From positions 94,159-158,158 of the forward strand of contig VWPU01005271.1 of the NCBI GenBank assembly GCA_013398955.1: a stretch of DNA of 64,000 nucleotides, written 5' to 3'. This DNA comes from Callaeas wilsoni. Its lineage: Eukaryota > Chordata > Aves > Passeriformes > Callaeidae. The notes below the pieces were generated by a model. That model worked only from the letters and a program-made list of their open reading frames with translations. It was not told the origin of the DNA and searched no databases. Below are positions 28,517 through 41,705 of this stretch, piece after piece. Positions within the stretch are counted from its first letter, which is position 1. Each line of letters opens with the position of its first letter. Both the position numbers and the translations under genes were made by a program.

Positions 28517-28599
28517 TTCACAGATGTCACAGGGACATCACAAATGTTCACAGATGACACAGGAACACACATGTTCACCAGCACAGCAAGGAGACACAC
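28517..28599 (+). repeat. Degenerate tandem repeat, about three units
   Basis: Three units of about 26-30 bp, each starting TTCAC: 28517-28546, 28547-28573 and 28574-28599. Units one and two share TTCACAGATG and ACACAGG-like cores; the third is more diverged. Confidence 0.6.
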
Positions 28600-30654
28600 T
28601 CTGGCCCCAGCTCCCTCAGCCTCATGTGAGGCTGAAGGAGGGAAGATCCCCATTCCATAAGTTATTGCCTGATAATTGCCAGCTCAGCTCAGCTCACACA
28701 ATTTCATCCTTAATTAAATCTCTGATTAAACCAGTCTCTGCCCTTACCTTCATAGCACCTTCAATTTGTGTTAACTTTCTTAGATAATTTCAAAAAGATA
28801 TCTAGCTGTCCCTTAAACTACTGTGTACAATATTCTTCCAGGAACTTCCTTGATGCCTTGCTAACTAAAATAATGGTCCTGTTCCTACACTTTTCCACCC
28901 ATGTCCTAAAAGGAAAGCATTTCTGAGTATGACCAGTATGAACTTACTCCACAGACATCCCTTAAGTTACTCAAAATACTCACTTTTATTGTGAATTAAT
29001 AATAGACTTCAAGAGTTTTTCACTAGAAGGAATCTCAGTTTAAAGTTAACCTCCCTGCCTTTTCCAAGGTGTCTCGGTTTGAGACCAGGCAGGAGGAAAC
29101 CCCAAGACACAAAGTTAGCAATCACTTCCTCCAGAAGAAACAGTGATTGAAACATCACACAAAATTTCTGAAACAGTACTGTATATGTAGAGATGATGTT
29201 CTTCTGGACTTACATTTAACACAGTTTACCTCTAATAACTCATCTTGGTAACCGGTTTCCTTTTTTTCCCCCCTCTCACTACAATCATACTACAAAAATG
29301 GACAAATCCACATTTTTCTACAACAGGTTCTGAAGTTCTTTACTGTTTCTTAAGAGTTCTAGCTATCTGCTAGTAATTTATCTAGCACGGAAGATACCTG
29401 TTTCATTACTGCTCTATTTACATTGGTCTTATTTTCTGTTTAAAAGCCTAGGCATCTATAAAACACAAATCTTCTGCTCTAGAATACTGTTTCACTGTTT
29501 CTCATTGATAATATCCAAAATGCCAGCAGCATAGGAGATCAGAATAGTCCCATTCACATGCATGAAAAGGCTGGAGCTCTGAGAGCTTTCAGCCTAGAGG
29601 AGCATCCAAGGTTTTACTCAGGAGCTGGAGCCGAGATGTTTGAAGATGCATTTTAAGGTTACAATACACATGAAAGCTTAGGGGGAAATAAAGGGCAGCT
29701 GGAGAGAAAAATTAACTTGAATTATTATGAAGTGAGAGCTTGATTAATTCCTCTACATTATGATGCTTCTGCACTGCAAAGAGGCCATAGATCCTAAAGA
29801 CTTCAACTCCCTGAGTGCATCTCTGTGTCCCTGAAGACAGAACAATTCATTTTTTCTGAAGTTTTTGGGCTGCACTTAGGAGGTTAACCCTTATTTGCTT
29901 CACAGTTATTAATCAGCACAAGCCTCTCTCAGGAAGGGTGCGTGGAGGGTATGGATGGGGAACTTCACTGCATCAAAATTTAGGTCAGTTGTTTTTTGGG
30001 CTTTATTTCACAGTATAATTTACATTCCCCTAACATGTAGCTTTTTGAATAATATAAATGTAGCAGTCACTGATGTATCTAATGAATTTGCTTGTGTCCT
30101 AATTTAATTATACCTTCAGGTATGCCATACAGAAATACCAACATTCTAAAGGCTGTGGATTTCCTACTCATCTCACAGCCCTTCCACTGGCAGTGGATGC
30201 CAACCCTGTAGCCATCAAAATCACTGAAGCACTGCACTTGGTCAGTTTTTATTACAGCAGCCATCTCAAGACTGAATAAGGACAAAAAATTGGAGAAAAA
30301 AGGAAATTATTTGTTTGGACTTCGACAAAAGAATATGGATCAATCTGGGCTCTCTTCATTTACCACAACTACTCATGACCAAAAAAACTCACTCCAAACC
30401 ACCAACAAAAATAGTTCTCATTTTGTTTCAGGTCTGGTGTGATGTTCTTTAATTGATTTTTCACTGAAATTGTAAGGCCAGTGCACAGAAAACAAAATGA
30501 AGGTGACCTTGTTTGTAGGAATCACCGTCCTTTTCATTGTCAAGTGAAGCACCACTAACTGATAATCCTCCTCCTACCCTTTCTCTACGCAAAGGAAGTT
30601 ACTTTCCACTCACTTTTTTTCTAGCTGCCATGAGATTCATAAATTCCTCTGCAC

Positions 30655-30725
30655 AGAGATTCAGAAGGCTCGGATTCAAAACCGGCTTTGTCACTTGCTA
30701 TCTTGGAGCAGCTTTTGAGTGACCC
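30655..30725 (+). repeat. Possible MIR-like SINE remnant
   Basis: Contains GGATTCAAAACCGGCTTTGT followed by CACTTGCTATCTTGG and GAGTGACCC, resembling the MIR core order (GGATTCAAATCCTGGCTCTG, CACTTACTAGCTG, TGTGACC). Short and diverged. Confidence 0.35.
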
Positions 30726-32564
30726 ATCCATTGTGAGCATTGTGTCAAGTCAGCTAGAGCCAAAAGTGTGCTGCCAAGACGGCAGGACCAAGTGCTGCCC
30801 GTGCTAAGTCCAAACACTGCTGGATGTTTGCAGAGCACCATGCCCACACCAATAAGCCACGCGTGGATGCGGTGCCACCCAAATGCTGCTTGGTGGATTC
30901 CTGGGCCCAGGCCAATTGCCTGCAGGGCACCGTGTTATCCAGAAGAGTGTGAACTCTGGGCTATAGCAGAAACCACAGCTCTTTTGCATCAGTGAAAAGG
31001 CACTGTGTTCCTCCCCGCTCACTTCCGACACCAAAATTCTGCTGAGAGATTATGGTGAAATCTCTGTGGGACTGGCTGGTTGACCTCAAAACTTGGCCAA
31101 AATTCCCTTCTGCAACATGGAGCAAACACAGAGGCAGAGGATCTGTGATTATGGCTCAGCCAGTCTCTTTTTGAGAAGAAGAAAAACTTCCCCTTGCCCA
31201 TTTCCTAAGGTGTTCTGCTGTAAAACTCCTCTGGTTGAAACGCTCTAGAAACTTGGGATAGAAGCAGAATAAAGGCTTCCTTCAGTACCCTGACAACCAC
31301 AGCATGCACTCACAGACACTGGTGGCACAACTGGAAAGTTGCCAGACAACTTCAGCTATGATGAAGCAAGGACCTCATCTCCATTCAAGCTGACATTTTG
31401 AATATATTTTACTCTTGGGGTTTTTGTTTTGACTGCCTCATTTGGCAGGATTACCCTACATGATAGTCAAGCCAAGTCAGATGTCTCTGTTGCCAGCATT
31501 AAGTAGAGTGGCACAACTGATGCTCACATATCCCTCTACCCCGGGACAGATAAGCTATGACAACCAGAGACAAAGAGCTGTCAAAAGAATCTGCCCAAAG
31601 TGCAAGTGAACAGGAAGAAAATCATATACGAGTGGTGGCTGCAACATGAAATGATAAAGCAGAAAAAGGACAGCCCAGGCAGGGCAAAGAGCCAAAGCAC
31701 ACTGGGATTGGCAGACATGTACAAACACAGACAGAGATGTAGATGTAACTCCTATTGTCAACATATATTTTTATAGGGATAATTTTAGAATACTTAACGA
31801 CACTGCATACATTTTCAGTTTGGAAACACAATCTATTTGTTCACTCTTTTTCTATGACTGGACAAAGGGCAGTATTTATTAGGTGAAGTGTCTGACAAAG
31901 TCTTTAGTGCTGTTAATCACACCAACTTCCTTGATATATTAAGGCTATTAGGACTTAACTAGATAAAGATGCACATGTTACTAAGTGAATCACCTTCTAT
32001 CTGTCTAATGGAAACCAAGTGTTGATTTAAGTGGAGTCATCTGTTTAAAAAAGAGAGAGAAAGAAATTGAAATAAACCCAAGATTAACAGATGTCACAGA
32101 AGGGTCAATGGCGAACAATATTGGATCCAAGACTTTTAAAATAGAAACTTACATGAATATTTGAACTCACTTGAATATTTCTCTCTGCTTGACTGTGAAA
32201 ATACAGCAGTTAATATAATTTGTTCAGCTTTCAAAACTACATGCATAATTATCTATATGTATGACATTTTCTGTGTCATGTAGGCATGTTCAGTCCTCTC
32301 TACCCCTAGGTTCCCGCGTTACAAAATGATGTTAGTAGATTAATTTCTAGATGATTTAGAATGCACTGTCTAAAATATTCCCAGTACATTTATATTGGCT
32401 GGATTGGTGTGGTTTATGTGTTTATATATGCTGTTCTCAAGTACTGGATGGTTTTAGTATTAATGGGCTGTGATTATGTTGAACCCTGCACCGGCCAATA
32501 TAACTATTCAAAACTAGAGGGGCGTTTAAACACAACAACAAAAAGGAATGCTGATTTGTGGTGA

Positions 32565-32685
32565 AGTCTCAGACATGGCTTAAGTTGAATTCCTGGCTGT
32601 GCCACAGATGCCACTGTGATACCTCAGGCAAGTCACTTCCTGCACCTTAGCTGTAAAAGAGGGAAACAGTATTTTTCTTTCTCCC
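32565..32685 (+). repeat. MIR-like SINE remnant
   Basis: The block order GAATTCCTGGCTGTGCCAC, then TCAGGCAAGTCACTTCCTGC, then CCTTAGCTGTAAAAGAGGGA matches the conserved core and 3' half of MIR (GGCAAGTCACTTAACCTC, CTGTAAAATGGGGATAA). MIR insertions predate the amniote radiation and are known as sparse relics in birds. Ends are approximate. Confidence 0.75.
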
Positions 32686-33303
32686 TTCCCTTCTCTATTT
32701 TGTGTGCTTAACCTGTCAGAGCAGGAGCTTTCATGCCATGATGGAAATAAGATAGCTGCCAGAGAGGTCTATCCAAAGGGAGGCAGCCGATCAGACGGTT
32801 ACGCCCATGGCATACAAGGTCACTTACATTGTGCCAGGTGGGACTGCTGGATGGAGCCACCAAGTGGAGCATCACTTAGTTTGGGACAGAAGGAGCCTGT
32901 GACATGGGTTCACAGCCCTGTGCTAAGTGCTGAAACAGTGGGATACTTTAAAAACATGCAAAATGTTGTTGTAATCACATTTGCTCTAGATTTTTACAGA
33001 TTTTTTTTTTATCATGCTAATCTTAATTTTCTTGTTGAAAGGTGAATTGTAGTTTTGTGACAACCCCAGTGGGTAGGACACAAGAACGGAGATGGGTTTG
33101 AGGGAACTATATTTGCTGTCTTGGTTTCCTGAGCTCTAGGAGTGGTAGGTATATTTTGAACCATGTGTTCTACTTTCAGTAACTGCCTATTTTTCTTCTT
33201 ATCTTCCCTCTGACTCCCCTACCTCTAAGTAGGAGTCATACAGCAAAGGCTTCTTCTCCTATTTCTCTTCCTGGACCAGTTTTGGTTTGCAATTTTTAGC
33301 TGA

Positions 33304-33324
33304 GGGTGGGGAGGGGTGGGGGGG
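33304..33324 (+). other. G-quadruplex-forming motif
   Basis: Four G runs of 3, 4, 4 and 7 separated by single bases (T, A, T). Single-base loops favour a very stable quadruplex. It lies on the strand that is template for KCNQ1, so the KCNQ1 pre-mRNA would carry the C-rich complement. Confidence 0.8.
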
Positions 33325-36300
33325 AACAGGAGGAGCAGATAGGGTGTCAGAAGGTATGGACGTTGTGTAAGAAAGGGAGTATACCTCCTTTTACTCTGAA
33401 TCTTTTCCAAGAGCTGAATAGATTCCAACCCTGAAAAGACTGCAGCCTGAATAAAGTCCTTTCAGCTCCATCCACTTTTCCTCCCTGATACTCAACTGCA
33501 AATGAAAATTAAGTATTTTAAGTCCAGCGAGATCACTCTAAAAACAGATCTTTGACAAGGAACAATTTCAATTTTAATGCATCTAATTTCAGTAAAGGTT
33601 CATCCTAGTGTATCAAACCCAAAATTTGCCATTTATGTTGGACTGTTTTTTGCTCACTTATCTGCAACACACACACGCTCCCACAAAAAAACCAGGGATG
33701 ATCTTATGGCCATTTCTTTTCCTTTAACCTACAAGAAAGACAAATAAAAGCTGTCTGTGTAGCGTGCTGTGCACACGCATCACTCACTTAAAGCCCTTTT
33801 CTCTGATCAGCTCTACAGGGCATTTAGTCCATACAACTGTTCCGCGTTCTCCCTCGGCATATGCACCGTGTATTTCCATCCCACACCAAATGTAAACAGT
33901 CTCTGCACAAGAATGACGGAGGCTACGTTTCAAATCTTGCTTGGGTTTATCTTTGAATGCCAGACAAAACACGCTTTATGTGGTTTGATAAAAGATCGAG
34001 TCATCCCCATGTACAGACTTTACATCCAACTCGCATACCTACTCAAATATAAACACCACCAGCAGATTCCCAAACCAGCAACTTATCTGAAGATTGTTTA
34101 AAAGATTATTAACTGGTAAGGTATTATTTAATTCCTCCAACTTCCCCCCCCCCCAAATTCCTAGATTTTATAGGATATATTGCATGTTAGCTAAAACTCC
34201 TCTGGGATTTCTCTTAATAAGCAAGCAGACATCCATGTGGCTCATAAGCACACAGCCACTGCCAGTGTTAAGAATTATATACATATATGTAATACTTTGT
34301 ATTTTTGAAGGTTTATACTCTGTCCTCAGCATTATGGTTCTCAACTGGTGTCTGCATCCAGAAGCGCTAGAAATTTGCAGTAAAATCTATCACGACTCAC
34401 TTGATCAGGAATTATTGTCTTTAGGAGTATTTTTTTTCGCCTTTTTACTCTTCATCAACTCTGTAGAGGAGTATCACAGATGACTCATGCAAGTGAGTCA
34501 CCAGAGCTTAATTAGTCATTGTTTTTGTGTACTAGCATAGCCTCTGTGTGCTAGCTTGAGCTACCTTCAGCTAGTCCTCTTAAGAATAAAGCTCATATTT
34601 GTATCACTTAACTGCATTTCTCAGTGCTGAGGAAGTGTACACTCTCATTTCCAGCAAACAAGCTAGTAAGGTGCAGTACTCTCACTATCTGCAGCTAATT
34701 ATGCTCAATACTAGAATTTTTTTTTTTAATATGATCACATTTACGCTGATCCAAGAGCTGACACTTTAGAAGCAGACCACAAAACACCACAAGTCCTTGT
34801 AACACTGCTCTGCAGGCCAGGTAACTATACCTAAGCTACTGCACCTAGAAGCTCTCCTACAGGTTATCGATAGCATTTAACATAGTTTATATTAAACCAT
34901 TCCAAAATTTATGCAAAAATTGATTGGTTTTCATTTGTGCAGCGATAGCATCTAATGATCTTCAAACAGATAAAATTGGTGCTAACAAACGGGTGCAAGT
35001 GAGGGCCACTCCAAAGACCTTGCGGGTCCTCAAGGTATGGCTCTGCCAACACTCCCATGGACGTTCTCTAGACAGGCCCAGGGTGCTGCTCATGCAGCCT
35101 TTGTAAACAGATCCCATCCAAGGCACGGCACAGCGATGTTCCGTGAGGCTGTGTGGGTGACCAAACCCAGCAGCGAGCTGCCGTGTGTAAAGCCTAGCAT
35201 AAAAAGGGTATATTGAACAAAACACAGGTTTCTCTGCCCAAGTCATCTTGTTTCTAGTGCAAGGCTTGTAGCAGAGTCTTAAAAAAAAGAAAAAGTAAGA
35301 AAGTACATATGCGTAAAATCATGCTTTTCCTTTTTTTTTACTAACTCGTCGCTGACTACTATGTAAAGTACTTGCTAAACTGGAGTTTACATACAGACAT
35401 CCTGTTTAAAAATCCTCAAGTGAGTCTTTCTCCATGGCTTCGTCTAATCTCTCTCTCAGTTTGTTTCTATTCTAGCTACTGAAGCTTCTGGCAGCAGTGA
35501 ATCCAACAAGTAGTTATTTTTTGTTTTCATTTTTTACCATGTATGCCTGACAATTTTATTTTACTGTAGCTGGCAAGATGGGAAGTATAGGACACTGGAC
35601 ATAGAAATCTGTAGTTTTTCATTGTTTATCTACTGAAATATTATCAGATTGGTGAGAGAAAAGCTATTAAAACTGTAAGGCTGCCTAATGAGCCAGATTG
35701 TTGAAGGATATGCTTAGTTGTAGTCCAATTTATAGAAAATGGGCATCCTCCATCACAAAGTTCAGCACGGAAATTGCTTCCGTATGCTTGTACTTCAGCA
35801 TCTGGAAAAAGACTAAGGATTAAATTAATAGGGATACTTAATCTTCCACATGCCTTGATATTCCTCCACATCCCCCAGGTTATTACTTCTGCATTATTGC
35901 AAGAACTACATACAAGATGAGTAACTGCTTAGTGGTGTTTGTCTTGATTTTTATTGATTTCATGTATCTTTTAAAATGTCCAGCCAAACCCACAGCTTTT
36001 AGTTCTGTTTCTCAGTACTGGGAAGGCAAATCCTCACACACCTATTGCAGGAGCTGCCAATATCTAATAACTGAAATGCTCAGTACATGTTCAGCCTGCA
36101 AAGTGGTGAATATTTCCATGCCAGACACTTCTGAAGCCATCTCTCCAAGCAATGGTTTTAACCTCGCTTTCCAGCAGTGGCCAGAAAGTTAGGTTATCAG
36201 TCTTTTACCATCAATATCTATTCAATTAAATTCAATTAATCAATTTCTATCCAATTAAAAATAAAGCCAAAATGTGCAACAAGGGCAACATCAGTCAAGG

Positions 36301-38819
36301 GCTTTTTTGAAGTTTGCACTAATTGCTCTGCTACCCTAGGAAGCACGGTAACTGTTCCCAGGCTACAGAATGACACTAAAAATTAGAGGAAAAACCCACC
36401 AAGGTTTGATCCTATGTTAGATAGTGCAGCAGTTTCACATGAAATTGAAAAAATGGCCACACATGAAGAATTCTTTCAGGTGAAAAAGCTGTCGACATGA
36501 AACCTGGTATTTTTGAACTCAGGAAGAGGAAGATGAGGTAACACTTTTCTAAGTAAAAGGTTAAACTATCTAATGTGTCCTGGTAGGATTGTAAATATGG
36601 AGTATCAAATAATGAGACATAAGTAAGTACAGAACTGTATTTTCATTTATGACAAAAGTATTGTCATAAAGGTAACATATCCATGGTGCTGAGCAAAACT
36701 ATCTCACAAGAACCAAAAGAAGAAGTCCTCTCGAAGGCATACAACTTTAATAAAGCTTAATGCTTCTGCCTACCATGATGAGGGAAAACTAAAATGCTGG
36801 CTCCTCAGGTCAAGGAAAAGACCTTTAATGGTCTCTGCAGCATGTCCTAAAATTTTCTGCATTGGATGAGTTGAGAGTTAGAAATTGTTAGAAATGGCAT
36901 AATTATGATTTGCCTTATGATACAATAAAATAGCAGATTTATTAATATCGCATTGAGATTCCTCTGCAATATATAACTCCATTTCATGTATTTTTAAGCA
37001 AATCAACAAGATAAATAAATCAGATAAGAAAGCTTTTGCAATGGGGAGCTGTTAGTGGATTAGAAAGCAAGAGTGGAAAAGAGCAAGAATCAAGTCAGAA
37101 ACTGGACCTAGACTTATCAATGGTCATTCTGTTCCTTGGAACTGGCCTCAACATGGTCCCAGTCAAGCTGGTTTCTAACACATGTATGGATAAAATCAAC
37201 GTTCTGGCGAAACAATTACAGAAAATTATTTAGCTAGAAGAAAATGTCATACCATATATATAAATGTTGTAAGATACAGTCTCCATCACTTTTTGAAAGC
37301 CACCTCAAACAAGCCCTTGCACTTATTTCTCTTTAAAGTTACATAGTCAGCAGTCACTATAAAAAATGTATCAAATAGTTATCATATCCCTACAATTTTA
37401 CTGACCTCTAGATGTTTAACAATCACATACGTGGTAGATGGAACACAGGAAACCAAATCAGTATAAGCAGAACTCAAAAGGCCTGTGAGAAGCACACTGC
37501 CTTCCAGCTTTGGTTTCCAAGATCAGTTCAGATTTCCACTAGCCGACTCAACAAGCACAGCAGCACCTATTTTAGGGTAGATGTTTTTATGTGATAGATC
37601 CGTTTTTAATTGATTTTAAAAGTGGTGCTATCTGCTTTCCAAGTAAATCTGTACAAATGCAATGATCTCTGTGTTGCTCTTTGGGTTTGTACTGGTTAGA
37701 ATATAAGGCTTCACCTTCTCAGCTGTAAGCATGCGAAATGTGTATAAGCTTGGAATTCATATTGCCTTGCAGAACTGTTTGATTCACATTAAAAGGTGTC
37801 ACATGTCTCAGCACCGCATATCTCCTGTACAAATAGAAATCTCAATTTAAATCTCTACAATTCAAAATTTTGCAACAGATAGCATAACTCCTAATGTTCC
37901 ATGTAAATGAAAAAGACTATTATGAGATTTTAGTTATGACCTTGGCAATCCTGATATTAATACTCTACTTAGTGTCAGATACAGGACCAATTCGGAGCAT
38001 ATAAGAAGGGATACCCAGAAAATTGCTTTGGATTGTGACAAACGTTCTTTAAAGGCAAACTTTAAAGTGTTCAAATCATTGCAGGAGGTTAAGTCCTATT
38101 TTTAAAATAACAGAAAGAGAGCATAATGTCTACTGCTTAGAATAGTTCTTAACTTTTTTTTGTAAATCTGAGTTGTGTTATTCTACTCTGGGAGGTCCAC
38201 AGGCAGGACCTACAGACATCTGGGGCAGTCTGGTTTGTAGGGACAACAGGGAGAGTCCAGGGAGTGGCCGCTTTTAGCCTTCACTGCATATTCTAGGTGA
38301 TTTTGTGCAGTGCCCATATTTAAGACTGAATTTCCTTAGGGCAGCCAAGCAGCAAGCCTCGCTGATTACCTGAAAAGTGCAAACTGCGCCTGTTATAGAT
38401 AAATTAATGGTTGGCAGAAGGCTGAAAAAGAACAGATTAATGTGAAAATTAAAAAGCTAGCATTGCAGTCATTTATAGCCAAGCTAAAATTAGTGCAGCG
38501 AAAAGAAAATAGGAGCTGCAGGACACAGAATTTCCCAAGAGCGCTGTGGGCTTGCTCCTGGCTGGAGCTGCTGGGCACACCCAGCATTAAGCCCCTGGCA
38601 GGCAGCACTTGCGGCATGAGGATGAAGAGTGCTGTGTGAGGAGGAAGGGCACTGTGCACACACAGCTGGGCCCATCTGGAAAAACTGTTTTTGATTTTGA
38701 GCTTGGTAGCAAGCCAGCTGTGGCCAGGTTCCTTGAGGGTAGGCTGAATAGTCGCTCACAGATGTTTCAAGGATAAAAAGAGAAGGCTGGTCACCGCAAA
38801 TAAATTGATTTGCTGCTGT

Positions 38820-39000
38820 AATCCAGCTCAACAACATTCCCCGAGGTATCTACATGCACACTCTTGGAGCACTGGCACTCGGCAGGGTGTGTGAGCCCCG
38901 CCTGGGCGCTGCCCTCCTGCTGGTACATTCCCGCTGGACCACAGCTGGCTGGTGTCCCGGCAGATCGGGCTGTGAGCAGCCCCCTGCGCCCAGCACGGCA
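38820..39000. promoter_or_regulatory. Second CpG/GC-rich patch
   Basis: About nine CpGs in roughly 180 bases (for example GAGCCCCGCCTGGGCGCTG and GTCCCGGCAGATCGGGC), set in an otherwise AT-rich intron. Open frames on both strands across it are a by-product of the base composition. Candidate cis-regulatory element only. Confidence 0.25.
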
Positions 39001-41643
39001 GCACCTTTAGGAGAGCACAGCATTTGCCACCCTCAGCTTTGTAAGCAACAGAGAACAACAGCAAAGTCAAAATATGCTGTGATTACACGTTGGATCGTGA
39101 TTTCTTTTCACGAAGGCCTACCAGGCTGTGCAGTTTCTAGTTACATTCGCAAACCCACCTTTTCGGTGTCTTGCCAAAATTACAGCATTCAGTGGGAAGG
39201 AATCTGCAGGAAGGTTCTTGCAAGTGTGATTCATCCCTTTGGCTTTCATATGCTAGGAAACAATCTTTAGGTTCAGGATCACAAACTGCCTATATCACAA
39301 GGTCAAAGTTTCTCTCAGTGCACAAGATGAACAGACTACAGGACTCTCTCTCCCTTAAATGAGCATGTTCCTAAATTTACATAAGAAAACTCAACATTCT
39401 GCTGACGTCAATACTTGAAAATTCAGGGTTTTGCCATAAAGGATCACAATTCCTGTCAATACACTGCTGTTTATGCATTCTATCTTAAAATGTCCCTTGC
39501 ATGTACCATCCCCCTCTATACAGCTGGCTGTACATATCACTCCTCTGACTTACAGGAGATTTTCCAAATGCTCAAGAGGTGTTTAGATGCTGACACCAGC
39601 CTGCAGCACTGAAAATCTCGCCTCTTGAAGTCCAAGACTGAAAACTAATTCACAAACCAAATGGGATGAAACTGTTTAAAATATTTTGTCACCTTAAAAA
39701 CCACCTGGTATCCTTAATACAGTGCTCAGCTCAGGAAGGATTTAACTGTATGTTGAAAGCATACCAAGCACCATGTACTTTATGGGAAAGAGAGGGCCAA
39801 TCTCTGAGAGCAAAAATACCCAAAAAATTAGCTTTGGCCACCGTCTACAGCTGCAGTAAAAATGTGATTCTAGCATTGCCATGTGTTTTTATGTTAACCA
39901 CTGTTTGCTGAGTCCAACTGAAATTCTCTATTTTTAGCCTTTCAGCTACTTTCAGATAAAATTCCTGCAGATAGGACTAGCTGTATAGGGCAGATAACAT
40001 ACAACTCTGAAACCACAGATGACCTCATGCAATTGCAAAGAAAGAAGGGTCTGTTACTTAAAACAAGGCTAAAATTTAACCCAGCTATACTAAAATTATA
40101 CAGGGAGTGTTTTACAGTCCCATTACAAGACATAAAAAGCCAGTCACTATAAATTCACGGCGTAGTTATTTGTAAGGATGTAAAAAAGAGTAATTAATAA
40201 CCCCCAAACAGCTTATCTCTGAGCCAGTACAACACCAAGGCTTTCCCAGGCTCGCTGGAGATTTTACAAACAGCACTGAGAAGCTGCTTTAGCTGCCATT
40301 TGAGAATTATTTGTCCACACTGAAAAGTCATTGCTCTTTGTCACAAGTCACGAGACATTTCCTAGTGTTCCACACTTCAAGTTGACATTGTGGAGAGAAA
40401 ATAAATAAATGTAATCCAAACTTTCTGGAAAGGGCTTCCATGTGTAAGAACACATATTAACCACAGATGTGAGGGAGCACTGCACAGTGATTCTTTTTTG
40501 TGCTAAATGCACTCTACCTTCCTCTCTTCTACTTCACTCTTCCTGTGTGTCCTCCCATATACCAAAAGAAATCTATTTCCTTTAAAATACCATTATTTCC
40601 AGTAGACTGAAGTGCAGTCCTGAGTACTATCATTCAAGTAGTTTATTAAAGTATTTAAGGAGAAACGTGTTAAGGAACGGGCATGTCACAAGTGAATCAA
40701 TACAGATGATGGTGCTAGTTCGTAGTCCTTGGGATGTATTACTCACACCTCTTTTAGTTTGCAGAATATTTGCTCAATATTTCTTCAGAACAAAACCTTC
40801 CTGAGGTTACCACATAGTTCCAGTAGTGGAAGAAACACACTGAAAGTTCTTTTCCTCAGGAAAAAATGTCAGTCCTTAATAACGAATGAACAGGTCAGAT
40901 ACATGACTGGAATAATCCTAAAGCAAAGAAACTCTTTCACTCCCTCACCAAATCACTCTAAGATATCAGTAAAAGATTCAAACTATTCTTCTTAACTCTT
41001 CCTTTCTTTCCTAAACACCAGCATAGGCAAACCCGTATTTTTTAACTATGACACAACCTCTACCTGTCATTTATTTTTCCAAGCACAGTCAGCATTGAAA
41101 TAAAGGGTTACAAAGCACTTAACTGTTAATTTGTGATTATAGAACAAGTCTGATGGTTTTGGATTCATGTCATTTGGAAGGAGAAACTCCATTTATCATA
41201 AGGAATGAAAACCAGGACGGAACAAGGTTTGCTATTTCCCTCTCTAAGGAATTGTAGGTGGACTTATGTAAACAACAGAGCAACGATCAAAGGCAAATCT
41301 TAGGGACCATAATATACCAAGGTATTAAAGGAACAGAGCCTTTCATCTATTGTGGAGGAAGTAAGTAAAGCATTGAGACATATGTAATAGATACAATTAA
41401 AAATAAAAAACCCCAAGCGAGTCCCAAAAGAGACTGAAATCAATTAAATTCTGGTTTTTTTCTTATTCTGTTAGAATGATGAGAACCAAAAACGCAATCT
41501 GCGACAAAAATTACAGTCCATCACCTGGAAAAGCCAGGCATTCAACTCTATTTTAAGTTGAATTTTCCTCCACATCCTATGAAACAAGCACTGTTCGATC
41601 ACAAACCATGTCCTCATTCACTGCCAGTTCGACTGAGGCTTAC

Positions 41644-41705
41644 CTTGTCCTCCACTCTGTTCAGCCTGGCACCAATCGTGTTATTTCCACGATCTTTGCT
41701 TTTCT
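41644..41705 (-). CDS. KCNQ1: KCNQ1 exon 15 (start of helix D assembly coiled coil)
   Basis: Internal exon that completes a Glu codon and then encodes KSKDRGNNTIGARLNRVEDK, ending in phase 0, about human residues 578-598. This is the start of helix D, the C-terminal coiled coil through which Kv7 subunits tetramerise; the TIGARLNRVED stretch is its hallmark and contains the positions of human mutations T587M, G589D, R591H and R594Q, all with the normal residue here. The acceptor reads TTCCACAG and the donor GACAAG|GTAAGC. Length is 62 bp, as in human. Asn replaces the human Ser in the GSN triplet. It is too short to show up as a long open frame and was found by searching for the family motif. 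The rest of helix D lies in exon 16, which I could not find in the window. Confidence 0.97.

Larger units (their letters stand above)
21293..32564. other. Non-coding DNA
   Basis: Eleven kilobases without a recognisable gene. It contains a repeated TTTTCTAATG word (three copies, 25141-25188), a degenerate tandem repeat at 28517-28599 and a possible MIR-like remnant at about 30655-30725. Overlapping open frames on both strands around 24507-24984 (up to 124 codons) have no recognisable domain and are probably chance. Confidence 0.5.
32686..41643. other. KCNQ1: Probable KCNQ1 intron 15, proximal part
   Basis: Sequence immediately downstream of exon 15 in KCNQ1 orientation. The part next to the exon begins with the GTAAGC donor. 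It holds a G-quadruplex motif (33304-33324), a run of 11 C (34144-34154) and a GC-rich patch at about 38820-39000. I searched the reverse complement for the conserved exon 16 strings VTQLDQ (and VTQMDQ) and TDMLHQL and found none. Confidence 0.6.

Noticed and set aside
29069..29160. Possible LTR-like start (GTCTCGGTTTGAGAC palindromic motif, then AGGAGGAAACCCC)
   Set aside because: Vaguely like avian retroviral LTR sequence, but I could not identify a second LTR, primer-binding site or target duplication, so no element is claimed.
34094..34483. 129-codon open frame, longest in its neighbourhood
   Set aside because: Hydrophobic but irregular, begins within low-complexity C-rich and T-rich sequence, and shows no known membrane-protein pattern.
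38854..39270. 138-codon open frame, the longest in the window
   Set aside because: It spans the GC-rich patch, where stop codons are rare by composition. The sequence resembles no known protein, and open frames on the other strand also overlap it.
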